Positions 1-6,341 of a stretch of DNA of 64,000 bases are shown here, piece after piece (the first letter of the stretch is position 1; the number at the start of each line of letters is the position of its first letter). The stretch spans positions 868,001 to 932,000 of the forward strand of contig NZ_CWKH01000003.1 of NCBI RefSeq assembly GCF_001245615.1. Reading direction: 5' to 3'. Both the position numbers and the translations under genes were made by a program. The notes under the pieces are model-generated. The model saw only the letters and a program-made list of their open reading frames with translations. It made no database searches and was not told where the DNA came from. Origin of the DNA: Mycolicibacterium neworleansense (lineage in GTDB: Bacteria > Actinomycetota > Actinomycetes > Mycobacteriales > Mycobacteriaceae).

Positions 1-283
1 GCAGGATCTCGTCCAGCCCCCACTCGTGGTTGACGGCCACCAGTCCGCCCTCGTTGATCACCGCGACGACGGGCACCGAGGTACCGGTCGTCCCGAGCAG
101 CCGGCACAGGCCGCGAGCGGCCGCGAGATCGGTACGCGCGTCGACGATCGCCACATCGGCACTGCCCGCTTCCAGCAGCGAGGACACCTCTGTCGGTGCT
201 GTGCGCACGGTGTGGGCCAGCAGGGTCAGGGAGGGCAGGACCGACTCGGGGTGCGGGTCGACGGTCAGTAGCAGCAGATCCAA
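1..283 (-). CDS. glnR: GlnR, nitrogen response regulator (N-terminal part only)
   Basis: Only the first 94 codons are in the window; the gene runs off the left edge. The protein begins with a receiver-like domain (LLLLTVD, then ADVAIVDARTDL) that matches mycobacterial GlnR, the OmpR-type activator of ammonium assimilation genes. I chose a TTG start at 283 because GGAGG lies 5 nt upstream, and because it puts the conserved aspartate of VDARTD at residue 48, the position known as essential in M. smegmatis GlnR. An in-frame ATG at 364 would add 27 residues not expected for the family. It is divergent from lmeA, as in other mycobacteria. The DNA-binding half is not visible. Confidence 0.88.
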   Translation of the reverse strand, partial: MDLLLLTVDPHPESVLPSLTLLAHTVRTAPTEVSSLLEAGSADVAIVDARTDLAAARGLCRLLGTTGTSVPVVAVINEGGLVAVNHEWGLDEIL

Positions 284-446
284 CGGGTCCTCCGGCGCGC
301 CGGCAATCAATTCCCACGATCGCCCGGACCCCGATGTCCACACGGTCGGATTCATGACTGACATGTAGCCGTTACCGGCCTTTAGTGATCTAACGATAAC
401 GCCTCACCTGCTGATTAGCCGCGCCGAGCGCTTCGATTCTGAGGCT

Positions 447-1262
447 GTGGGCGACAATGTGCCGGTGCGCAAACTGCTGATCGGGATCACCGCGACCGTG
501 ACCGCGCTCATCGTGGGGGTCGTCGGCACCGATTTCGGTTCGGCGATCTATGCCGAGTACCGGCTTGCCCGCAACGTCCGCACCGCGGCCGGGCTCAACT
601 GGGATCCGTGGGTCGCCATCCTGGGATTTCCGTTCCTCACCCAGGTCCGCAACCACCGGTACCGGGAGATCGAGATCCGGGCTGCGGGCGTCGACCATCC
701 GGTTGTCGGGAAGGCCTCACTGGAAGCCACGTTGCACGGCATCGACATCACCGAGTCGTCCTGGCTGATCCGGCCCGACGCGAAACTGCCGGTCAAGAAG
801 GCAGAGAGCCGCATCATCATGGACTCCACCCATATCGGCAGGTTCATGGGCATCGACGACCTGCTGGTGGAGGCTCCCTCGCGGGAGACCAATGACGCCA
901 CCGGCGGCACCACCGAGTCCGGCATCTCCAGCAGCCAGGGGCTGGTGTTCACCGGCACGCCCAAGGAGTCCGGTCTGGACAAGCGGGTCAGTGTCTCGGT
1001 CGACCTGTCCTTCGCCGACGGCGACGACACCACCCTGGTACTGACCGCAACCGGAATCCTGACCGGCCCGGGAACCGCCGACGAGCCCGTGCCCGACGAC
1101 AAGACCGCGGCCGTGCTGTCCGAGTTCAGCGACACGATCTCAGGGCAGAAACTCCCGTTCGGGATCAGCCCGACCACCGCGGGGGCCCGCGGCTCCGACG
1201 TGATCATCGAGGGCATCGCCTCGGGAGTAACGATCGACCTCGCGGGGTTCAACCGATCATGA
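447..1262 (+). CDS. lmeA: LmeA-like DUF2993 envelope protein (lipomannan elongation factor)
   Basis: This 271-aa protein has one N-terminal hydrophobic helix (about residues 8-28) that serves as signal or anchor, followed by a soluble DUF2993 domain. It corresponds to Rv0817c and to M. smegmatis LmeA, a periplasmic phospholipid-binding phospholipase needed for normal mannan chain elongation of lipomannan and lipoarabinomannan. The GTG start follows a GAGG sequence. The last four bases overlap thiX (ATGA), so the two are probably co-translated. Assignment rests on domain character and on its place between glnR and thiX; the enzymatic role is known from the family, not visible here. Confidence 0.85.
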   Translation: MGDNVPVRKLLIGITATVTALIVGVVGTDFGSAIYAEYRLARNVRTAAGLNWDPWVAILGFPFLTQVRNHRYREIEIRAAGVDHPVVGKASLEATLHGIDITESSWLIRPDAKLPVKKAESRIIMDSTHIGRFMGIDDLLVEAPSRETNDATGGTTESGISSSQGLVFTGTPKESGLDKRVSVSVDLSFADGDDTTLVLTATGILTGPGTADEPVPDDKTAAVLSEFSDTISGQKLPFGISPTTAGARGSDVIIEGIASGVTIDLAGFNRS

Positions 1263-1681
1263 GTTCTTCGATGGTGCTGGCGATCGTGGTGCTCATCGCC
1301 GCGCTCGGGATCGCCTACGTGATCGGCCGCCTGATCACGCTGCGCGCCGGCACGCTCAAGGCCGGCGAAGAGGCCGCCAACGTCGACACCAGCGGTCTGG
1401 GGTTGTCGCAGACAGGCCCGACCGTCCTGCATTTCTCGGCCGACTGGTGTGGCCCGTGTGCCGGAGTGCGACGCGTCGTCGACCAGGTCTGCGCCGAGCT
1501 GCCCGATGTTGCGCACGTCGAGATCGACATGGACACCAATCCCGAAGCCGCCCGGCGGCTTTCGGTCCTGTCGCTGCCCACCACCATCATCTTCGACCGG
1601 GACGGGCGGCCCCGGTACCGCACCAGCGGGGTTCCCAAGGCCGCTGACCTGCGCTCGGCGCTGGAACCACTGTTGGCCTGA
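1259..1681 (+). CDS. thiX: Membrane-anchored thioredoxin ThiX
   Basis: A 140-aa protein with one N-terminal transmembrane helix (about residues 5-27) and a thioredoxin fold carrying the WCGPC active site (Cys64 and Cys67) and a cis-proline region SLPTT. It is expected to act as a disulfide reductase or oxidase at the membrane. Its ATG overlaps the lmeA stop codon by 4 nt. It corresponds to Rv0816c, and the sulfur-transfer operon starts immediately downstream, but a separate leaderless promoter at 1698 shows that the downstream genes have their own control. Confidence 0.9.
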   Translation: MSSSMVLAIVVLIAALGIAYVIGRLITLRAGTLKAGEEAANVDTSGLGLSQTGPTVLHFSADWCGPCAGVRRVVDQVCAELPDVAHVEIDMDTNPEAARRLSVLSLPTTIIFDRDGRPRYRTSGVPKAADLRSALEPLLA

Positions 1682-1697
1682 CTCCGCGGTTATTGGG

Positions 1698-1703
1698 TAA
1701 GCT
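1698..1703 (+). promoter_or_regulatory. Leaderless -10 element (TAAGCT) for the polycysteine sORF
   Basis: TAAGCT fits TANNNT and ends 7 nt before the GTG at 1711, the usual geometry when transcription begins at the first base of the start codon. No -35 is obvious. Confidence 0.7.
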
Positions 1704-1710
1704 GTGGCTC

Positions 1711-1800
1711 GTGTCAGCCCGCCTTGAGCTTGTGCTCACCAAGCGCCGCGCAGTGGATCTGTGCCGCGTCGCGGGTTGCTGCTGTTGTTGTTGCTGTTGA
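1711..1800 (+). CDS. Leaderless polycysteine leader peptide (cysteine attenuator)
   Basis: A 29-codon frame starting with GTG and ending in seven consecutive cysteine codons (1779-1797, TGC and TGT mixed) followed directly by TGA; one further Cys is at position 18. There is no room for a Shine-Dalgarno site and a -10 element sits 7 nt upstream, so it should be translated from a leaderless mRNA. Polycysteine sORFs of this type upstream of the same DUF4395/rhodanese/DUF1416 operon are described in M. smegmatis as cysteine-responsive attenuators: slow translation at the Cys run when cysteine is scarce exposes the downstream gene. The peptide itself probably has no function. Confidence 0.88.
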   Translation: MSARLELVLTKRRAVDLCRVAGCCCCCCC

Positions 1801-1808
1801 GGGCAGCC

Positions 1809-1847
1809 GCGCGCTTTCGCGCGCCCGCTCAGGCCTCGTGCCTGAGC
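1809..1847 (+). promoter_or_regulatory. Two tandem hairpins between polycysteine sORF and DUF4395 gene
   Basis: The first stem pairs 1809-1814 with 1819-1824 (GCGCGC, loop TTTC). The second pairs 1827-1834 with 1840-1847 (GCTCAGGC and its complement, loop of 5). They start 9 nt after the leader-peptide stop. Their place suggests a structure whose folding depends on ribosome position at the Cys codons; whether it ends transcription or hides a ribosome site is inference. Confidence 0.6.
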
Positions 1848-1890
1848 CTGCACACCATCAGACCTTCCACAACAACAGGAGTTCGTTTTC

Positions 1891-2385
1891 ATGTCATCGA
1901 CATCAACCCAGCCCATCACGGATGGCCGGCCCGCCCAGGTCGACGTTCGGGGTCCGCGGTTCGCGGCCTGGGTGACCACCGCGGTGCTGATCGCCACCCT
2001 GCTGGTCGCCGGGGTGAGCGCACCCGCGGCCGCGGTGCTGCTGGGTGTCCAGGCGGTGGTCTTCGCCATCGGCGCGGTCGGCGGCCCGCGCGCCCATCCC
2101 TACGGCCGGCTGTTCGCCACCTTCGTCGCCCCTCGGCTGGCTCCGGTCAGCGAGCGTGAGCCGGTGCCGCCACTGAAGTTCGCACAGTTGGTCGGCTTCG
2201 TGTTCGCTGTCGTCGGTACCGTCGGATTCGCTTTCGGCATCACCGCACTCGGCCTGACCGCCACGGCCTTCGCCTTGGTGGCGGCCTTCCTGAACGCCGC
2301 CTTCGGCATCTGCCTGGGCTGCCAGATCTACCCGCTGGTGGCGCGGTTGCGCCGTCCGGCAATCCGCGTGAACCAAACCGCCTGA
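1891..2385 (+). CDS. DUF4395 integral membrane protein
   Basis: A 164-aa protein with four predicted transmembrane segments (about residues 27-45, 47-65, 98-116 and 120-140) and a conserved C-terminal motif CLGCQIYPL. It heads the sulfur operon (DUF4395, thiosulfate sulfurtransferase, DUF1416) and lies behind the polycysteine attenuator, so a role in sulfur or thiol transport or in membrane thiol chemistry is likely, with the CxxC pair as candidate reactive site. The biochemical function is unknown. The ATG is preceded by ACAACAGGAG, a good ribosome site 8 nt away. Confidence 0.8.
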   Translation: MSSTSTQPITDGRPAQVDVRGPRFAAWVTTAVLIATLLVAGVSAPAAAVLLGVQAVVFAIGAVGGPRAHPYGRLFATFVAPRLAPVSEREPVPPLKFAQLVGFVFAVVGTVGFAFGITALGLTATAFALVAAFLNAAFGICLGCQIYPLVARLRRPAIRVNQTA

Positions 2386-2421
2386 CAACTCAAATCTGAA
2401 GCAACCGAAAGGAATTCGTAC

Positions 2422-3258
2422 ATGGCACGTTCCGACGTCCTGGTCTCGACCGAGTGGGCCGGGAACAACCTCGATACCCCCGGCGTGGTGTTCGTCGAGG
2501 TCGACGAGAACACCAGCGCCTACGACGACGAAGGCCACATCCCCGGCGCCGTCAAGCTCGACTGGAAGACCGACCTGCAGGACTCCGTCAAGCGTGACTT
2601 CGTCGACCAGCAGCAGTTCTCGAAGCTGTTGAGTGACAAGGGCATCAGCAACGACGACACCGTCATCCTGTACGGCGGCAACAACAACTGGTTCGCGGCC
2701 TACGCCTACTGGTACTTCAAGCTGTACGGCCACGCCGACGTGAAGCTGCTCGACGGCGGCCGCAAGCGCTGGGAGCTCGACGCGCGCCCGCTGGTCAAGG
2801 ACGCCGTCAGCCGTCCCGCCACGTCGTACTCGGCCAAGGCACCGGACAACAACATCCGCGCCTTCCGCGACGAGGTCATCGCCGCGATCGGTGAGAAGAA
2901 CCTGGTCGACGTGCGTTCGCCTGACGAGTTCTCCGGCAAGATCCTGGCCCCGGCGCACCTGCCGCAGGAGCAGAGTCAGCGCCCCGGACATATCCCGGGC
3001 GCCATCAACGTTCCGTGGAGCAAGGCAGCCAACGAGGACGGCACCTTCAAGTCCGACGAGGAGCTGGCCAAGCTGTACGCCGCGGCCGGCCTCGACGGCG
3101 AGAAGGAGACCATCGCCTACTGCCGGATCGGTGAGCGTTCCTCGCACACCTGGTTCGTGCTGCAGGAGCTGCTGGGACACCAGAACGTCAAGAACTACGA
3201 CGGCAGTTGGACGGAATACGGCTCCCTGGTGGGCGCCCCGATCGAGTTGGGAAGTTGA
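2422..3258 (+). CDS. cysA2: Thiosulfate sulfurtransferase (rhodanese), CysA2/SseA type
   Basis: A 278-aa protein with two rhodanese domains. The first (about 1-140) is inactive and the second (about 155-278) carries the active loop CRIGERS with catalytic Cys234. It should move sulfane sulfur from thiosulfate or 3-mercaptopyruvate to acceptors such as cyanide, thiols or sulfur carriers in the cytoplasm. The start is supported by GAAAGGAATT upstream. It is placed between the DUF4395 membrane protein and the DUF1416 protein, exactly as Rv0815c is with Rv0814c. Expression is probably under the cysteine attenuator at 1711. Confidence 0.93.
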   Translation: MARSDVLVSTEWAGNNLDTPGVVFVEVDENTSAYDDEGHIPGAVKLDWKTDLQDSVKRDFVDQQQFSKLLSDKGISNDDTVILYGGNNNWFAAYAYWYFKLYGHADVKLLDGGRKRWELDARPLVKDAVSRPATSYSAKAPDNNIRAFRDEVIAAIGEKNLVDVRSPDEFSGKILAPAHLPQEQSQRPGHIPGAINVPWSKAANEDGTFKSDEELAKLYAAAGLDGEKETIAYCRIGERSSHTWFVLQELLGHQNVKNYDGSWTEYGSLVGAPIELGS

Positions 3259-3259
3259 T

Positions 3260-3562
3260 ATGTGCTCTGCACCCAAGCAAGGACTGACGTTGCCGGCCGG
3301 CGTCGACCTGGAGAAGGAAACCGTCATCACCGGTCGTGTGGTGGACGGCTCCGGCCAGGCGGTCGGCGGTGCATTCGTGCGCCTGCTGGATTCCAGCGAC
3401 GAGTTCACCGCTGAGGTTGTGGCCTCGGCTACCGGTGACTTCCGCTTCTTCGCCGCTCCGGGCACCTGGACGCTGCGCGCCCTGTCCCCCGCGGGCAATG
3501 GCGACGCCAGCGTGGCCCCGGCCGGTGCCGGGATCCACGAGGTCGACGTCAAGGTCGCCTGA
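3260..3562 (+). CDS. sseC: DUF1416 protein, SseC family
   Basis: A 100-aa protein starting MCSAPKQGL and made of a predicted carboxypeptidase-regulatory-like beta sandwich (TGRVVDGSG, GAFVRLLD, GDFRFFAAPG). It begins 1 nt after the cysA2 stop codon and corresponds to the Rv0814c/SseC proteins that accompany rhodaneses in actinobacteria. Co-translation with the rhodanese suggests a partner or sulfur-acceptor role; Cys2 is the only cysteine and could carry sulfur, but this is inference. Confidence 0.85.
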   Translation: MCSAPKQGLTLPAGVDLEKETVITGRVVDGSGQAVGGAFVRLLDSSDEFTAEVVASATGDFRFFAAPGTWTLRALSPAGNGDASVAPAGAGIHEVDVKVA

Positions 3563-3573
3563 GACCGACCTGC

Positions 3574-3632
3574 CCGAACGTGGGCTTGTGTGCGCGTATT
3601 CGTACGTTTTTGGCACACAAGCCCACGTTCGG
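3574..3632 (+). terminator. Long perfect inverted repeat (20-bp arms) after sulfur operon
   Basis: Positions 3574-3593 are the exact reverse complement of 3613-3632, with a 19-nt loop containing a small CGTA/TACG stem and a T5 run. It starts 11 nt after the sseC stop. The length and perfection of the stem suggest a strong transcription end or an RNase III substrate; there is no U-tract after the second arm. Confidence 0.65.
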
Positions 3633-3681
3633 CGTGTATTGGGCGTGCCGACCCGGGGCGCCGACACCCTCGACTAGGAAC

Positions 3682-3687
3682 TAGACT
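3682..3687 (+). promoter_or_regulatory. Leaderless -10 element (TAGACT) for 32-aa membrane peptide
   Basis: TAGACT ends 7 nt before the GTG at 3695, so the transcript should start at the GTG. Confidence 0.65.
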
Positions 3688-3694
3688 TACTCCC

Positions 3695-3793
3695 GTGGTG
3701 CTCTTCTTCGAGATAATGCTCGTCGCGGCCGTCGTGGTCATCACGTGGTTCGCGTTGTACGCGGTGTACCGCCTCGTCACCGACGAGTCGTGA
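3695..3793 (+). CDS. Small membrane peptide, 32 aa
   Basis: A single-helix peptide: the hydrophobic stretch covers about residues 3-26 and ends in the polar tail YRLVTDES. It has no room for a ribosome site and its GTG lies 7 nt after a TAGACT -10 element, so it is probably leaderless. Its TGA overlaps the GTG of the nitrobindin gene by 4 nt (GTGA), so translation of this peptide may drive translation of the nitrobindin. I know no function; it may be a membrane anchor, a small regulator or a leader whose translation matters more than the product. Confidence 0.65.
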   Translation: MVLFFEIMLVAAVVVITWFALYAVYRLVTDES

Positions 3794-4473
3794 CGTCCGA
3801 CCGAGACATTCCAGCCGAGGCCTCCGTCCCGGAGCCGGGCTCCGGCGACCGAGCCGTAGCGGCAGCCGCCGAGCGGGCCAAGGCCACGGCCGCCCGTAAC
3901 ATCCCGGTCTTCGACGACCTCCCGCTGCCAGCCGATACGGCCAACCTGCGCGACGGCGTCGAACTCAGCGATGCGCTGCTGGCGCTGCTGCCGTTGGTCG
4001 GCGTCTGGCGCGGTGAAGGCGAAGGCCGCGACACCCATGGCGATTACCGGTTCGGCCAGCAGATCGTGGTCTCCCACGACGGCGGCGATTACCTGAACTG
4101 GGATTCCCGGTCCTGGCGATTGACCGAGTCGGGCGAATACGACTCCCCTGGCCTGCGCGAGACCGGCTTCTGGCGATTCGTGACCGATCCCGATGATCCG
4201 GCCGGGCGTGACGAATCCCAGGCCATCGAACTGCTGCTGGCCCATTCGGCCGGCTACGTCGAGCTGTTCTACGGCAAGCCCCTGACCCAAGCCTCCTGGG
4301 AGCTGGTCACCGATGCACTGGCCCGCAGCAAGTCCGGGTTGTTGGTCGGCGGCGCCAAGCGGCTCTACGGCATCGTCGAAGGTGGCGATCTGGGTTACGT
4401 CGAGGAACGTGTGGATGCCGACGGCGGGCTGGTACCGCACCTGTCGGCCCGGCTGTCACGGTTTGTCGGCTGA
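3790..4473 (+). CDS. Nitrobindin-like heme-binding beta-barrel protein (Rv0813c family)
   Basis: A 227-aa protein with a variable N-terminus and a 10-stranded barrel domain from about residue 45. The signature GVWRGEGEG begins the first strand, and the C-terminus has a conserved histidine region ([16 protein letters not shown]). In nitrobindins the C-terminal His binds heme and the protein handles NO or peroxynitrite; the M. tuberculosis homologue has the fatty-acid-binding-protein-like fold. I start the gene at GTG 3790, inside the stop codon of the 32-aa peptide, rather than farther upstream. It is followed without gap by a small lipoprotein. Confidence 0.85.
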   Translation: MTSDRDIPAEASVPEPGSGDRAVAAAAERAKATAARNIPVFDDLPLPADTANLRDGVELSDALLALLPLVGVWRGEGEGRDTHGDYRFGQQIVVSHDGGDYLNWDSRSWRLTESGEYDSPGLRETGFWRFVTDPDDPAGRDESQAIELLLAHSAGYVELFYGKPLTQASWELVTDALARSKSGLLVGGAKRLYGIVEGGDLGYVEERVDADGGLVPHLSARLSRFVG

Positions 4474-4721
4474 TGCGGCGGGCGATAGTCGCGGCAGGTC
4501 TGCTTGCCGCAGCGGGATTCCTCGGTGCGTGTTCGTCGGAAGGGCCGCAACCGGCACCGACCTCACCCCCGCCCGAGCACGGGACGTATGCGCACTGCCT
4601 GTCCGAGCACGGGGTTCCGGCGGCGCCCGGCCCGGTCGCCGGGCCGCCGACCGGGGTCGACGAACAGACCTGGCAGCAGGCCACCAAGGCGTGCTCGACA
4701 CTGGCGCCGGGCCCGAGCTGA
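4473..4721 (+). CDS. Small lipoprotein with conserved HCL-EHG-P motif
   Basis: An 82-aa protein with a signal peptide ending in lipobox LGAC (Cys20), a proline-rich spacer, then YAHCLSEHGVP, a GP-rich stretch, GVDEQTW and a final KACSTLAP. Its ATG overlaps the nitrobindin stop by 1 nt (TGATG), so the two are coupled. After cleavage two cysteines besides the lipidated one remain and could form a disulfide. It is clearly related to the next gene. Function unknown; exported to the outer face of the plasma membrane. Confidence 0.75.
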   Translation: MRRAIVAAGLLAAAGFLGACSSEGPQPAPTSPPPEHGTYAHCLSEHGVPAAPGPVAGPPTGVDEQTWQQATKACSTLAPGPS

Positions 4722-4804
4722 TTCCGGCTTCCGCCGGGTGCCACATAGCTGACGCATAGCCGGCGAATATCTGGTGCTCAGCCGAGCCTCATACGGTCAT
4801 CGCA

Positions 4805-5133
4805 ATGAGACAAACCCTTGTGCGTACGACGTTTTCCGGGCTGGCCGCGCTCGCCCTGATCGGGTCCGTCGCGGCCTGCTCGCCGGCTGAGTCGACGGAA
4901 TCGGCGCCGGTCACGCCGGATGCCTTCGGGCAGTGCATGCAGGAGCACGGGATTCCGGCCCCGCCCGAAGGCGCGCCCGGTGCCCGGAGCATCCCGGCGG
5001 GCCCGGGCACCGTCCGGACGGCCCGCCGCCGGGTGACGGCGACACTCCGCCTCCGCCGCCCGGGGTCGATCAGGCTCAGTGGGAGAACGCCATGCAGGCC
5101 TGCCGGTCGTTGGCGCCTCAGCCGCCGCAGTAG
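4805..5133 (+). pseudogene. Second HCL-EHG-P lipoprotein, single-base frameshift
   Basis: The frame from ATG 4805 encodes a signal peptide with lipobox VAAC (Cys25) and then QCMQEHGIPAPPEG, the same motif as its neighbour. Near 4983-4985 (a CCC run) the meaningful frame shifts: the other half of the family pattern, GVDQAQWENAMQACRSLAP, continues in another frame to the TGA at 5131-5133. Adding one C to the run restores one 109-aa protein. So this is either a recent frameshift or a sequencing error. It looks like a tandem duplicate of the preceding lipoprotein gene. Confidence 0.7.
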
Positions 5134-5162
5134 TCGCCGTGACCGGCCCCAGATATGGGGCA

Positions 5163-5210
5163 GCCCCCGAGCCTTGGTACCTGGTTGGACAGACCGGGAG
5201 GCTCGGGGGC
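5163..5210. terminator. Inverted repeat with 11-bp G/C arms between convergent genes
   Basis: 5163-5173 (GCCCCCGAGCC) pairs perfectly with 5200-5210 around a 26-nt loop. It lies between the lipoprotein gene and the convergent pabC-like gene, so a two-way transcription end is the simplest reading. Confidence 0.5.
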
Positions 5211-5212
5211 CG

Positions 5213-5277
5213 GGTGGCTGCGGGGAATTCGCCAGCGCGCGCAGGCAATACCCCGGCGCTGCTAGCGGGCAGCCACC
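5213..5277. repeat. Second inverted repeat (9-bp arms) next to the first
   Basis: GGTGGCTGC at 5213-5221 pairs with 5269-5277, and the inside can pair GGGG (5222-5225) with CCCC (5251-5254). The two repeats are only 2 bp apart and fill most of the 246-nt gene-free stretch 5134-5379. I could not match it to a known RNA family. Confidence 0.4.
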
Positions 5278-5379
5278 TCACATGTCCATAAGTCACTCAA
5301 TTTGACGGACCACCTCCTTCCCTGTGTGCCCACGAAGGTACCCCCGTCTTTGCACCCCGACAAGCGATTTATTCGCAGC

Positions 5380-6258
5380 TCAGCGATCGCTGACGATCGC
5401 CGCGTCGACCAGGCCGGAAATGTCGGCGGCGAGCGGCGCGGCGGGCAGCGGCTGCCCGTCCAGGGTGTGCACCCGGGCTGCGAGGGTGATGCTCGAGATC
5501 AGCCAAACCCCTTGCGCGCTCAACAGATCCGCCGGCTTGAGAGCACGGAAGTCGCAGTCATAGCCCTTGTTGCGGGCCACCTCGAACAGTGCCTGTTGAG
5601 TGGTGCCCCGCAGGATCGGGTACCACGGCGGCGGCGTGAGCAGGACCGGCTGGCCGTCGTCACCCTCGGTGGCGATCACCACGGTGGAACGGGGTCCCTC
5701 CAGCAGGTAGCCGTCGGAGCTGACGAAGATCACGTCGCCGGCGCCGTGACGTTCGGCATGCCGCAGTGCGGCCATGTTCACCGCATACGACAGGGTCTTG
5801 GCACCCGCGGCCAGCCACGGCATGTCGCCGGCGTTCAGGGGCAGACCGCGGTCCAGGGTGATCGCCGCCAGCCCGTCCCGCCGCACCACCGCCACCCGGT
5901 CGGCCAGCGCACCGACGGTAAGGAACGCCGTCGCCGGTCCCCCGCTCTCCCGTCCACGGCTGTACACCAGGCGCAGCACCCCGTCGCCGTCGTTTTCGGC
6001 CGTCCAGCGCGCGGCTCCCTGCGCGACCGCGGCCCGCCAGGCGTCGAGGTCCGGCTCCGGCAGGTCGAGCATCTTGGCGGACTGCGTCAACCGCCCCAGG
6101 TGCGCCTCCAACAGGCAGGGCCTGCCGTCGCGTACCAGCAGGGTCTCGAAAACCCCGTCTCCGCGGACCGCCGCCAGGTCGTCGGCATGCAGCAGCGGGA
6201 CATCGGGGTCGTGGACCTGCCCGTCGAGGGTGACCAGTACCGCTGGATGGCTCGCCAT
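5380..6258 (-). CDS. pabC: Aminodeoxychorismate lyase / class IV aminotransferase (Rv0812-like)
   Basis: A 292-aa fold-type IV PLP enzyme. The Schiff-base lysine is Lys154 in GAKTLSYAVN, and the phosphate-binding and glutamate loop is YLLEGPRSTVV. The family includes 4-amino-4-deoxychorismate lyase (p-aminobenzoate for folate), branched-chain aminotransferase and D-amino-acid aminotransferase; Rv0812 is usually taken as the PabC-type enzyme, but sequence alone does not fix the substrate. ATG 6258 has a TACGCT -10 element 8 nt upstream and no ribosome site. It is divergent from ygfZ by 83 nt. Confidence 0.83.
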   Translation of the reverse strand: MASHPAVLVTLDGQVHDPDVPLLHADDLAAVRGDGVFETLLVRDGRPCLLEAHLGRLTQSAKMLDLPEPDLDAWRAAVAQGAARWTAENDGDGVLRLVYSRGRESGGPATAFLTVGALADRVAVVRRDGLAAITLDRGLPLNAGDMPWLAAGAKTLSYAVNMAALRHAERHGAGDVIFVSSDGYLLEGPRSTVVIATEGDDGQPVLLTPPPWYPILRGTTQQALFEVARNKGYDCDFRALKPADLLSAQGVWLISSITLAARVHTLDGQPLPAAPLAADISGLVDAAIVSDR

Positions 6259-6266
6259 GGGCCCAA

Positions 6267-6272
6267 AGCGTA
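6267..6272 (-). promoter_or_regulatory. Leaderless -10 element (TACGCT) for pabC-like gene
   Basis: On the minus strand TACGCT is followed by 8 nt and then the ATG at 6258. Confidence 0.6.
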
Positions 6273-6329
6273 GCCGCGTCGATGAGCCCGGCAGGACAGA
6301 TGAGCCGCTTGCGCGAAGATCGCCGAACG

Positions 6330-6335
6330 TAGAGT
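6330..6335 (+). promoter_or_regulatory. Leaderless -10 element (TAGAGT) for ygfZ
   Basis: TAGAGT is followed by 6 nt and the ATG at 6342. A weak TTGCGC lies 15 bp upstream of it. Confidence 0.65.
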
Positions 6336-6341
6336 TGGGCT

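Noticed and set aside
1778..1800. TGC/TGT run as a simple trinucleotide repeat
   Set aside because: It is in frame with a promoter-placed GTG, mixes codons and is followed at once by a stop, so coding for Cys explains it better.
1903..4440. An 845-codon open frame on the minus strand
   Set aside because: It lies opposite DUF4395, cysA2, sseC and nitrobindin genes with clear motifs, and its translation is low-complexity Gly/Gln/Arg/Val-rich text typical of the antisense of high-GC genes.
5163..5277. Possible tRNA, SRP RNA or 6C-type RNA
   Set aside because: No tRNA arms with anticodon, no SRP tetraloop sequence and no C6 loops; only the inverted repeats are sure.
4984..5305. Read-through of the second lipoprotein frame to 5305 (166 aa)
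   Set aside because: After the CCC run this frame gives Arg-rich nonsense and crosses a palindrome, while another frame keeps the family motif. I treat it as a frameshift.
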